A stretch of 9,180 bases of DNA from an uncultured Clostridia bacterium. Its GTDB lineage: Bacteria > Bacillota > Clostridia > Lachnospirales > Anaerotignaceae. The stretch spans positions 1 to 9,180 of the forward strand of contig CALASU010000107.1 of NCBI GenBank assembly GCA_937888765.1. The letters are read 5' to 3'. Below, piece after piece: positions 1 through 6,224 of the stretch. The notes under the pieces were generated by a model. It was given only the letters and a program-made list of their open reading frames with translations. It had not been told where the DNA came from and searched no databases. The position numbers were made by a program, and so were the translations under genes. Positions within the stretch are counted from its first letter, which is position 1. Each line of letters begins with the position of its first letter.

Positions 1-345
1 GAAGTATGGTCTCATGAATCCTACACCTTTAACAGCTGTAGTTGGATATTTGTCATCTTTATAAGTTACTTTAGTATACATGTAATCAGCTAATTCAGAA
101 TGTACTAATTCTTCTTTAACTGGTACCATCTTTAATGCATCACCTTTTTTGTTTCCTAAACATTCAGTAACACATAATCCACAACCAACGCAGTTATCAG
201 GAGATACTTCGATACGATACATTAAACCATCTACACCTTTTCCTAATGGTTTTAATACTCTATCTGTTAAGTCTTCAGGAGCATTAGCCATTTCTTCTTC
301 AATAACACTTTTATCCGCACCTTCTAATTTCATAGCGTCTTCCAT
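1..345 (-). CDS. nifJ: Pyruvate:ferredoxin oxidoreductase, internal fragment (5'-truncated, runs off the window)
   Basis: PFOR oxidatively decarboxylates pyruvate to acetyl-CoA and passes electrons to ferredoxin, in the cytoplasm of anaerobes. The 115 readable residues contain a ferredoxin-type cluster motif, CVGCGLCVTEC, with cysteines at fragment residues 52, 55, 58 and 62. It is preceded by YRIEVSPDN and followed by a TAVKGVGFMRPYF stretch, which in the family leads directly into the C-terminal thiamine-diphosphate domain. This is the second 4Fe-4S site of PFOR. The first cluster, expected about 46 residues upstream, is absent, and the first 15 or so residues do not resemble PFOR. The ATG at 345 has no Shine-Dalgarno sequence and overlaps the end of the transporter gene, so it is probably not a true start. 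Leucine is almost always TTA, unlike every other gene here. Family assignment is firm; that this is a functional gene in place is doubtful. Confidence 0.8.
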   Translation of the reverse strand, partial: MEDAMKLEGADKSVIEEEMANAPEDLTDRVLKPLGKGVDGLMYRIEVSPDNCVGCGLCVTECLGNKKGDALKMVPVKEELVHSELADYMYTKVTYKDDKYPTTAVKGVGFMRPYF

Positions 346-362
346 CGCATCAAAATTCTGTA
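300..362. other. Probable sequence junction between PFOR fragment and transporter gene
   Basis: Minus-strand reading changes here from the C-terminus of a VUT-family membrane protein (ending GYRILMRWKTL) to the interior of a PFOR with no gene start in between. PFOR-like sequence is convincing only from about position 300 downward, and transporter-like sequence only from about 345 upward. Codon choice also changes. The exact joint cannot be set from sequence alone. It may be a deletion or recombination scar, or a chimeric assembly. Confidence 0.65.
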
Positions 363-1025
363 TCCGAATGGTGCAAACCAGATGGACATAATCAGCTCAG
401 CCACAGCCCCTGTCAAAGCACAGGTTCCGCACTGCAGCAGCGTCCAGTGAAATCCGTCCCAGAAAATCGGTGCAAAAAACACAAATACGATCACGGAGAA
501 AATGAAGTTGTCTATAAACTGGCCAACAAAGGTAGACACATAAGTCTGTGTTACAAAAGCCAGCTTGCCATCGGGATGTTCATGAAACGCCTTACCAATG
601 GTCCAATTGACAAAGTTATTAATCAAAGCAGATGCCAGGAATGCAATGGTACTGCCCAGCAGAATAAACCATGTTCCGCCAAAAATATTGTCAAAGGCCG
701 TATAGTCCGCCGCTGTAGACGGTATGATGCTGGCAATGTAGAAAATCAGGCAGGTCAGCACATTAATTGCCGATGCCAGAATTGCAATCTCGTTAGACGC
801 CTTCGGCCCGAAATACTTAGTAATGATATTCATACACATGAAAGACAGCCAGGAAATGAGAATCCCTCCGTCCAGTGCAATCCAAGGTGCCTGCACCAGC
901 GTCTTATTGGCCAGCAGGTTCATGCAGATGACGCTTACCACAAAAAGCGAAACCACCGTTGCCGGTACATTTCGCATTAAAATCGCGATTTCTTCCTTTT
1001 CTTTTCTCATCCAGTGCTTAATCAT
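330..1025 (-). CDS. VUT/YhhQ-family queuosine precursor transporter
   Basis: Predicted inner-membrane protein that imports a queuosine precursor (preQ1, preQ0 or queuine) for tRNA modification. The 231 residues are strongly hydrophobic, with about six membrane segments near residues 17-39, 47-66, 79-101, 117-140, 165-185 and 195-219. Family-like motifs visible are YFGPKAS (71-77), GGTWFILLGST (116-126) and STFVGQFIDNFIF (164-176). The ATG at 1025 is chosen because AAGGAGGAT lies seven bases upstream of it (SD core 1033-1038). A preQ1-I-like aptamer and terminator in the leader independently support the substrate class. The C-terminus ends RWKTL, whereas relatives usually carry a further charged tail, so the last residues may have been lost at the junction with the PFOR fragment. 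The family is clear; which precursor is carried is inferred. Confidence 0.85.
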   Translation of the reverse strand: MIKHWMRKEKEEIAILMRNVPATVVSLFVVSVICMNLLANKTLVQAPWIALDGGILISWLSFMCMNIITKYFGPKASNEIAILASAINVLTCLIFYIASIIPSTAADYTAFDNIFGGTWFILLGSTIAFLASALINNFVNWTIGKAFHEHPDGKLAFVTQTYVSTFVGQFIDNFIFSVIVFVFFAPIFWDGFHWTLLQCGTCALTGAVAELIMSIWFAPFGYRILMRWKTL

Positions 1026-1063
1026 TAATAATCCTCCTTATAAGCACAAGACTACTTCATAAT

Positions 1064-1090
1064 AAAAAAGGCTCTGCAAAACGCAAAGCC
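1064..1090 (-). terminator. Intrinsic terminator in the transporter leader
   Basis: Read on the minus strand, GGCTTTGC and GCAGAGCC form an 8-bp stem with one U-G pair and a 5-base loop, followed directly by six T residues. It sits between the aptamer and the start codon, so it is the expression platform of a transcription-attenuation riboswitch. The 5' arm region (TGGCTTTG, 1084-1091) can also pair at 7 of 8 positions with CAAAACCA in the aptamer tail (1123-1130), giving a plausible antiterminator when no ligand is bound. Confidence 0.85.
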
Positions 1091-1120
1091 ACTAATCACA
1101 AAAGTATGATAAATCGTAGT

Positions 1121-1162
1121 CCTGGTTTTGTTTAACGACAGGATGGTACAAACGAACTGTCG
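1121..1162 (-). promoter_or_regulatory. preQ1-I-type riboswitch aptamer
   Basis: On the minus strand, CGACAG (1157-1162) and CTGTCG (1136-1141) form a perfect 6-bp P1 stem around a 15-base loop. The 3' strand is followed by the A-rich tail TTAAACAAAACCAGG (1121-1135). This order, a short stem, a C-containing loop and an A-rich tail ending in GG that folds back as a pseudoknot, matches the preQ1-I class, and the tail closely resembles the known Thermoanaerobacter tengcongensis aptamer as I remember it. The aptamer begins almost at the predicted transcription start and is followed by a terminator. The expected logic is that bound preQ1 sequesters the tail, lets the terminator form and shuts off the transporter gene. 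The exact P2 pairs are not resolved by eye. Confidence 0.75.
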
Positions 1163-1170
1163 GCCTCTCC

Positions 1171-1199
1171 ATTATATACGAATCCAGCTCAATGTGCAA
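1171..1199 (-). promoter_or_regulatory. Sigma-70-type promoter for the riboswitch-transporter unit
   Basis: A perfect TATAAT -10 box (1171-1176) lies 17 bases from TTGCAC (1194-1199), a weak -35 element that keeps the first three consensus bases. The predicted start, near 1164, places the aptamer at the very 5' end of the RNA. The transporter therefore has its own promoter and is not simply read from the upstream 228-codon gene, which ends at 1225. Confidence 0.75.
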
Positions 1200-1224
1200 G
1201 CTTAGGGTCCTTGATAATTCTAAT

Positions 1225-1911
1225 TCAATAAATGACAGCCTCATAAATACCTACACAAATATCATCATGAAAGTCTATATATGTAAATATATTATGTTCT
1301 ATTTCCTCTTTAACGCTTTCAGGTATAGGTTGGATAATTGGTTCCGGGAGCAAGCGATAAGAATCTGCATATTCTTCCATCGCCCTTTTCATAATTTCAT
1401 CGACTATTTGACCAGAATCAGAAATAGAGCACCCGAACAATAATTTGCGGTTCAAGTTCAAATACTTTTGCAAAAAACGAACAAGATTAACTTCTGGAAC
1501 AGATTCATCGTTAGAATAATATTTATGTAGAAGTTCATCCAGTTCAGGAGTAACCGTCGATCCAGATTCATAAATAGCATATTCAATGATATCCAATTCT
1601 AAGGTTTCCAAGTCAATAGCCATGTTGTTATTTTTAATCAATTCTTTTATAACTGTCAATTCTGCAAATCCTCTTGTCGGAAAACAAAGAGAAACCGCCT
1701 GACATAGAGCCGAAACAATATTAATACTTAGATTACCTTCTCTTGCGATGTTTATAGCAGTGAATAGAACAATATGCTGAATTCCTCTTTCACTGGCAAA
1801 AGAACCATATTCGGATTTCCTTTGTAGAGAATGATTCAAAAAAGATAGGTTTGCAGAAAGTCTTTTCCAATATTCTTCAATATTCTTCACATTCTTTTTT
1901 TCAACTAACAT
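1225..1911 (-). CDS. Hypothetical protein, 228 aa, second gene of a two-gene unit
   Basis: I do not recognise this protein. It is soluble, with no signal peptide or membrane segment, and mostly helical in character. The N-terminal 95 residues contain ERGIQHIVLFTAINIA (41-56) and SLCFPTRGFAEL (74-85), which faintly recall the layout of dGTPase-like HD phosphohydrolases, but the paired HD residues and most metal ligands are missing. The C-terminal half is acidic and rich in Glu, Ile and Asp. The ATG at 1911 is preceded by AGGAAG (1922-1927) at a 10-base spacing. It follows the 98-codon gene by 24 bases and is probably co-transcribed with it. The gene is AT-rich compared with the purine genes. 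Existence as a real gene is well supported by length, start signal and operon spacing; function is unknown. Confidence 0.7.
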   Translation of the reverse strand: MLVEKKNVKNIEEYWKRLSANLSFLNHSLQRKSEYGSFASERGIQHIVLFTAINIAREGNLSINIVSALCQAVSLCFPTRGFAELTVIKELIKNNNMAIDLETLELDIIEYAIYESGSTVTPELDELLHKYYSNDESVPEVNLVRFLQKYLNLNRKLLFGCSISDSGQIVDEIMKRAMEEYADSYRLLPEPIIQPIPESVKEEIEHNIFTYIDFHDDICVGIYEAVIY

Positions 1912-1935
1912 ACATAATACGCTTCCTACATTATA

Positions 1936-2232
1936 TTATATTACATACTCATCCGGCAAAAAATCGACCTTTTTTAGAAGAACGCTATGCAGATCAGCCG
2001 TCAGCTCTCTTATCCAGTCAACATGTTGAAAAGATGATAGAGTATCCATCACGTCTATGTAAACAAATATTTCCTCATTGGTCAAAGTTCCTTCATGATA
2101 CTTTAAGTTTGTTTTTCTCGCCAAATCAAGAAATATTTCCTTTTCTGCAGAAACCACCATGTCTTCACGTCCACTTTCAATGCGATATAAAATTCCACGT
2201 TCACCGTATAACAGTTCTATAAGTTCGTTCAT
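1936..2232 (-). CDS. Hypothetical small acidic protein, 98 aa, first gene of a two-gene unit
   Basis: I do not recognise this protein. It begins MNELIELLYGERGILYRI and is rich in Glu, Asp and Leu, with no membrane segment, signal sequence or obvious metal or nucleotide motif. The ATG at 2232 is strongly supported by a perfect AGGAGG (2242-2247) nine bases upstream. A promoter with a 17-bp spacer lies about 75 bases upstream of the start, with an inverted repeat over its -10 region, so expression is probably controlled by a repressor. The leader can also fold to cover the AGGAGG. The 228-codon gene follows 24 bases downstream. A small protein ahead of a larger one under a dyad operator could suggest a regulated pair such as toxin-antitoxin or an immunity pair, but nothing in either sequence confirms that. 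Confidence 0.7.
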   Translation of the reverse strand: MNELIELLYGERGILYRIESGREDMVVSAEKEIFLDLARKTNLKYHEGTLTNEEIFVYIDVMDTLSSFQHVDWIRELTADLHSVLLKKVDFLPDEYVI

Positions 2233-2241
2233 AAAAGTTTA

Positions 2242-2271
2242 CCTCCTAAGAATAAAAAAGCAGCTTGGAGG
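2242..2271 (-). promoter_or_regulatory. Hairpin that can mask the ribosome binding site of the 98-aa gene
   Basis: In the minus-strand RNA, CCTCCAAG (2264-2271) can pair with CTTAGGAGG (2242-2250): five GC-rich pairs, one bulged A, then three more pairs, closing a 13-base T-rich loop. The paired bases include the whole Shine-Dalgarno core. Translation would need this helix to open, so it may be a control point. This is a by-eye fold only. Confidence 0.4.
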
Positions 2272-2303
2272 ACACGAAGACCCTGAGATGAATCCCGACC
2301 AAA

Positions 2304-2318
2304 ACTGATACGGTCAGT
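2304..2318. promoter_or_regulatory. Inverted-repeat operator candidate
   Basis: ACTGA and TCAGT form a perfect 5-bp inverted repeat around a 5-base spacer. It overlaps the last bases of the -10 box and the predicted transcription start of the two-gene unit, a standard place for a repressor such as a TetR-type dimer. No regulator gene is visible nearby, so the protein that would bind is unknown. Confidence 0.45.
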
Positions 2319-2344
2319 GTAGCAAATATACTTAAAATTGTCAA
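2316..2344 (-). promoter_or_regulatory. Sigma-70-type promoter for the two-gene hypothetical unit
   Basis: A perfect TTGACA (-35, 2339-2344) is followed by 17 bases and TACACT (-10, 2316-2321; four of six consensus bases). Transcription would start near 2309, giving a leader of about 75 bases before the 98-aa gene. It sits downstream of the purL terminator, so the unit is likely independent of the purine operon. Confidence 0.7.
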
Positions 2345-2366
2345 TAAGACACATAAAAGTACACTT

Positions 2367-2495
2367 TCAGAATTTGTTTGTGTATTGCCATCGCCTGTCT
2401 GCTATATCCTCTAATATAATGTCAACGATTCCAAATGCCGTATTTTTCACCTTCCTAACAAAAGAACCCCCGTCATTTCGACGAGGGTTTCTCAT
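2367..2495 (-). CDS. Possible 42-aa small ORF (doubtful)
   Basis: An ATG at 2495 opens a 42-residue frame starting MRNPRRNDGGSFVRKVK, basic at the N-terminus, then a more hydrophobic helix-like stretch (NTAFGIVDIILEDIADR), ending at TGA 2367-2369. A weak AGGA lies upstream, just after the purL stop. The first third overlaps the terminator hairpin, which argues against translation from the operon transcript. No known family is recognised. It could be chance; it is listed because the composition looks protein-like and it fills most of the purL downstream gap. Confidence 0.2.
   Translation of the reverse strand: MRNPRRNDGGSFVRKVKNTAFGIVDIILEDIADRRWQYTNKF
2460..2489 (-). terminator. Terminator of the purine operon
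   Basis: In the minus-strand RNA, AACCCTCGTC and GACGGGGGTT form a 10-bp stem with one U-G pair and a 5-base loop, followed by CTTTTG. It starts 14 bases after the purL stop. The T tract is short, so termination may be partial. The symmetric stem is GC-rich in both directions. Confidence 0.7.
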
Positions 2496-2503
2496 ATCAA
2501 ATC

Positions 2504-5500
2504 CTATTTAAAGTAAGCTACTGCAGCCTTGAACATTTCCATGTCGAATTCGCCTGGAACGTTCTTGTACAGACCGGCACCGATTCTTTCGGAGTGACCC
2601 ATCTTACCAAGTACTCTTCCGTCTGGGGAAGTGATACCTTCGATGGATGCGTAAGAACCGTTAGGGTTGTACTGGATTTCACTGGATACGTTGCCTTCTA
2701 AGTCAACGTACTGTGTGATAATCTGACCATTTGCTGCCAGTTCTTCAATCAGTTCTCTGGAAGCGATGAATCTGCCTTCACCGTGAGAAATAGGAACTGT
2801 GAAGATGTCATTTGGTTTTGTATTTGCTAACCAAGGAGACTTGTTGGAAGCAATTCTTGTTCTAACCAGCTTGGACTGGTGACGAGAAATTTCGTTGAAT
2901 GTCAGAGTTGGGCAGTTTTCATCTGTGTCGATGATCTTACCGTAAGGTACCAGACCTAACTTAATCAGAGCCTGGAAACCGTTACAGATACCAGCCATCA
3001 GGCCGTCTCTGTTTTCTAACAGGTCAGTTACAGCTTCCTTAACTTCCTTGTTTCTGAAGAATGCTGTGATGAACTTACCGGAACCGTCTGGTTCGTCGCC
3101 ACCGGAGAAGCCGCCTGGGATAAAGATAATCTGAGATTCCTTAACCTTTGCAGCAAACTCTTCTACAGATTTTGCGATTGCTTCAGCAGTCAGGTTGTTG
3201 ATAACAAAGATTTCAGGTTCTGCACCTGCATCTCTGAATGCCTTTGCAGTATCGTATTCGCAGTTTGTACCAGGGAATACTGGGATCAGCGCCTTTGGTA
3301 CATCTACAGTGTAGCTTGCGTGTGGTCTTTCTGTAGCTTCATATGTGTATGTTTCCAGCTTGTTTTCTTCCGGTGTAATGTTACATGGGAAGATTGGTTC
3401 CAGCTTGGATTCGTAAATGTCGTTTAATTCGCACAGGCAGATCTTGTCTTCGCCGTATACGATTTCTAACGCTTCTGTAGTCTGACCTAAGTCAACTACT
3501 GCAACACCTTCAGCTTCTACATCAAAATTAGTAACTTCGCCAGCTAATTCTAATACGAATGCACCGTAGTTATAGCCGAAGATATCGTTCATGTCAACGT
3601 TGTCAGTGTAAGCAAAGCCTACCCCGTTACCCATTGTCATCTTCAGAACTGCTTCAGCAACACCACCGATACCTGGTGTGTAAGCAGAGATGATAGCACC
3701 TTCTCTTACGCCTTCCGCAACTACATCGTAGATTGCCTTCAGAGCTTCAGCCTTTGGCAGACCCTGTTCGTCCTTTTCAGGAACCAACAGAACTACGTCG
3801 TGTCCAGCAGCCTTGAATTCTGGGGAAATGATGTTCTTCACATCGTCAGTTGTTACAGCGAAGGATACCAGTGTAGGTGGAACGTCGATGTCTTCGAATG
3901 TACCACTCATGGAGTCCTTACCACCGATAGCAGCAACGCCCAGTTCTTTTTGTGCCTTGAATGCACCCAGAACTGCAGCCATTGGCTTACCCCATCTCTT
4001 AGGTTCTTTCAGCAGCTTTTCGAAGTATTCTTGGAAGGACAGGTAAACGTCTTCGAAGGAAGCACCCGTTGCAACCAGCTTGGAAACGGATTCCACAACT
4101 GCCAGGTATGCACTGTGGTATGGAGATGCAACACCAATGAATGGGTTGTAACCCCAAGCCATTAAGGAACATGTTGTTGTATGTGCCTTTTCTACGGAAA
4201 CTAAGTTAACCATAGCCTGGATTGGTGTTCTCTGGTGGATACCACCAAATGGCATCAGAACAGTACCTGCACCGATTGTGGAGTCGAATCTTTCGGACAT
4301 ACCTCTCTTGGAGCATACGTTCAGATCGCCGGCTAATGCCTTGTATTCGCTTGCGAAGTCTTCGCCAACTTCCTTTTCGAAAGCTTCAGGCTTTACAACT
4401 TCTACGTCAATGTGCTTTTCTGCACCGTTTGTATCTAAGAATGCTCTGGACAGATGTACGATTTCCTGACCGTTCCAGAAAATTTTCAGTGTAGGTTCTG
4501 CCTTAACTTCAGCAACTACGTTAGCATCTAAGTTTTCTTCTCTTGCCAGTTCGATGAATCTTTCTACGTCTTCAGCAGCAACTACACAAGCCATTCTTTC
4601 CTGAGATTCGGAAATAGCCAGTTCAGTACCATCTAAACCGTCGTACTTCTTAGGAACGTTGTTCAGGTTGATTTCCAGACCATCAGCTAATTCACCGATT
4701 GCTACGGAAACACCGCCTGCACCAAAGTCGTTACAACGCTTAATCATCTTGGAAGCTTCAGGGTTTCTGAATAATCTCTGAATCTTTCTTTCTTCAGGCG
4801 CATTACCCTTCTGTACTTCTGCACCACAGCTTTCTAAAGATTCAGTTGTGTGAGACTTGGAAGAACCAGTTGCACCGCCGCAACCGTCACGACCAGTCTT
4901 GCCACCTAACAAGATAACTCTGTCTGTGTCAGCAGGTCTTTCTCTGCGTACGTTTTCAGCTGGAGCTGCAGCAACGACTGCGCCAACTTCCATTCTCTTT
5001 GCAACGTAACCGTCGTGGTAGATTTCATCTACCTGACCTGTAGCCAGACCGATCTGGTTACCATAGGAGCTGTAACCGGCAGCCGCTGTAGTCACGATTG
5101 TTCTCTGAGGCAGTTTGCCTTCGATTGTTTCGGATACGGGTTTCAGAGGGTCAGCCGCACCTGTCACACGCATCGCCGCATATACATAAGAACGGCCGCT
5201 CAGAGGGTCACGGATCGCACCGCCTACGCAAGTAGCCGCGCCGCCGAAGGGTTCAATTTCTGTAGGATGGTTGTGTGTTTCATTTTTGAACAGCAGCAGC
5301 CATTTCTGTGTTTCGCCTTCCACATCAACGTCGATTTTTACTGTACAAGCGTTGATTTCTTCGGATTCATCCAAACCGTCCAGTTTGCCTTCTTTTTTCA
5401 GCAGTTTTGCCGCGATTGTACCAATATCCATCAGATTGATAGGTTTTGTTCTGCCAATCGCTTCTCTTGTTGCAATGTATTCGTTATACGCATTCTGTAA

Positions 5501-6220
5501 CAGTTCATCTTCAAATGTTACTTTGTCGATTGTTGTCAGGAATGTTGTATGACGGCAGTGATCGGACCAGTATGTGTCGATCATTTTGATTTCTGTGATA
5601 GTAGGATCTCTGTCTTCGCTCAGGAAGTAGTTCTGACATACTTTGATGTCGTCCAGATCCATAGCCAGACCCATTTCTTTCACAAATGCTTCCAGACCTG
5701 CTTCGTCCAGTTTGATGAAGCCATCCAGTGTTGCTACTTCTGTAGGGATTTCATACTGTACATCCAGTGTTTCAAATGTATCCAGTGTTGCTTCTCTGGA
5801 TTCCACGGGGTTAATCAGATGTTTTTTGATTGCTGTTACATCTGCTTCTGTCAGTTCGCCGTACAGCACATAAACTTTTGCTGTTCTTACCAGAGGGCGA
5901 TCCTGTTTGGAAATAATCTGGATACATTCAGCCGCAGAGTTTGCTCTCTGGTCAAACTGACCGGGCAGGAATTCCACTGCAAATACTACGCTGCCGTCTG
6001 TAGGTACTTCTTCCAGCAGATTGTCCAGCTGGGGTTCGGAGAATACTGCCTGTTTGCAGTAGTTGAACAGGTTTTCGTCCATGTGTTCCACATCGTAGCG
6101 GTTCAGCAGACGCAGACCTGTCAGATTTTTGATACCCAGCAGATTAACGATTTCACTTCTCAGAGCGTCAGCTTCTGCTGTCAGCCCTGTTTTCTTTTCC
6201 ACATAAATTCTGTAAACCAT
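2504..6220 (-). CDS. purL: Phosphoribosylformylglycinamidine (FGAM) synthase, single-chain PurL
   Basis: Converts FGAR, glutamine and ATP to FGAM, step 4 of purine synthesis, in the cytosol. The 1238-aa chain has the full large-PurL layout: an N-terminal PurS-like region (about 1-150), a linker with SDHCRHTT (219-226, His221 at the expected catalytic position), ATP-binding segments such as FKNETHNHPTEIEPFGG (311-327), a second synthetase half, and a C-terminal glutamine amidotransferase domain starting near PVFPGTNCEYD. Its triad is Cys1079 in GICNGFQ and His1209/Glu1211 in MGHSER. Length fits the clostridial single-chain type. The ATG at 6220 is chosen over an in-frame upstream start at 6283 because GGAGG (6230-6234) precedes it and the family N-terminus is MVYRIYV. 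It starts 4 bases after the purD stop. Codon use changes sharply between residues 369 and 408, suggesting a mosaic gene. Confidence 0.96.
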   Translation of the reverse strand: MVYRIYVEKKTGLTAEADALRSEIVNLLGIKNLTGLRLLNRYDVEHMDENLFNYCKQAVFSEPQLDNLLEEVPTDGSVVFAVEFLPGQFDQRANSAAECIQIISKQDRPLVRTAKVYVLYGELTEADVTAIKKHLINPVESREATLDTFETLDVQYEIPTEVATLDGFIKLDEAGLEAFVKEMGLAMDLDDIKVCQNYFLSEDRDPTITEIKMIDTYWSDHCRHTTFLTTIDKVTFEDELLQNAYNEYIATREAIGRTKPINLMDIGTIAAKLLKKEGKLDGLDESEEINACTVKIDVDVEGETQKWLLLFKNETHNHPTEIEPFGGAATCVGGAIRDPLSGRSYVYAAMRVTGAADPLKPVSETIEGKLPQRTIVTTAAAGYSSYGNQIGLATGQVDEIYHDGYVAKRMEVGAVVAAAPAENVRRERPADTDRVILLGGKTGRDGCGGATGSSKSHTTESLESCGAEVQKGNAPEERKIQRLFRNPEASKMIKRCNDFGAGGVSVAIGELADGLEINLNNVPKKYDGLDGTELAISESQERMACVVAAEDVERFIELAREENLDANVVAEVKAEPTLKIFWNGQEIVHLSRAFLDTNGAEKHIDVEVVKPEAFEKEVGEDFASEYKALAGDLNVCSKRGMSERFDSTIGAGTVLMPFGGIHQRTPIQAMVNLVSVEKAHTTTCSLMAWGYNPFIGVASPYHSAYLAVVESVSKLVATGASFEDVYLSFQEYFEKLLKEPKRWGKPMAAVLGAFKAQKELGVAAIGGKDSMSGTFEDIDVPPTLVSFAVTTDDVKNIISPEFKAAGHDVVLLVPEKDEQGLPKAEALKAIYDVVAEGVREGAIISAYTPGIGGVAEAVLKMTMGNGVGFAYTDNVDMNDIFGYNYGAFVLELAGEVTNFDVEAEGVAVVDLGQTTEALEIVYGEDKICLCELNDIYESKLEPIFPCNITPEENKLETYTYEATERPHASYTVDVPKALIPVFPGTNCEYDTAKAFRDAGAEPEIFVINNLTAEAIAKSVEEFAAKVKESQIIFIPGGFSGGDEPDGSGKFITAFFRNKEVKEAVTDLLENRDGLMAGICNGFQALIKLGLVPYGKIIDTDENCPTLTFNEISRHQSKLVRTRIASNKSPWLANTKPNDIFTVPISHGEGRFIASRELIEELAANGQIITQYVDLEGNVSSEIQYNPNGSYASIEGITSPDGRVLGKMGHSERIGAGLYKNVPGEFDMEMFKAAVAYFK
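4997..5116. other. Codon-usage breakpoint inside purL
   Basis: In-frame Lys codons counted by eye: 22 AAA to 1 AAG in 5042-6217, against 0 AAA to 10 AAG in 4502-5040 and 3 AAA to 12 AAG in 2507-3190. The last AAG before the change is at 4997-4999 and the first AAA after it at 5114-5116. Gly, Phe and Ala codons shift too (GGC/GGG to GGT; TTT to TTC; more GCC/GCG to GCT/GCA). The frame stays open and the protein remains normal across the point. Confidence 0.7.
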
Positions 6221-6224
6221 GCTT

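Noticed and set aside
1116..1186. Purine riboswitch upstream of the transporter (TATAAT, GTTTGTACC and GACTACG resemble conserved elements)
   Set aside because: TATAAT is the -10 box of a 17-bp-spaced promoter, so it would not be in the RNA; no proper P2 loop exists, and the stem plus A-rich tail fit preQ1-I much better.
1864..1895. Tandem AATATTCTTC repeat
   Set aside because: Only two imperfect 10-base units within the start of the 228-aa coding frame; explained by a repetitive Lys/Asn/Glu codon run, not a functional repeat array.
1225..2232. Toxin-antitoxin system
   Set aside because: Gene order and operator are compatible, but neither protein shows a toxin fold signature, a DNA-binding motif or another TA hallmark, so I do not assign it.
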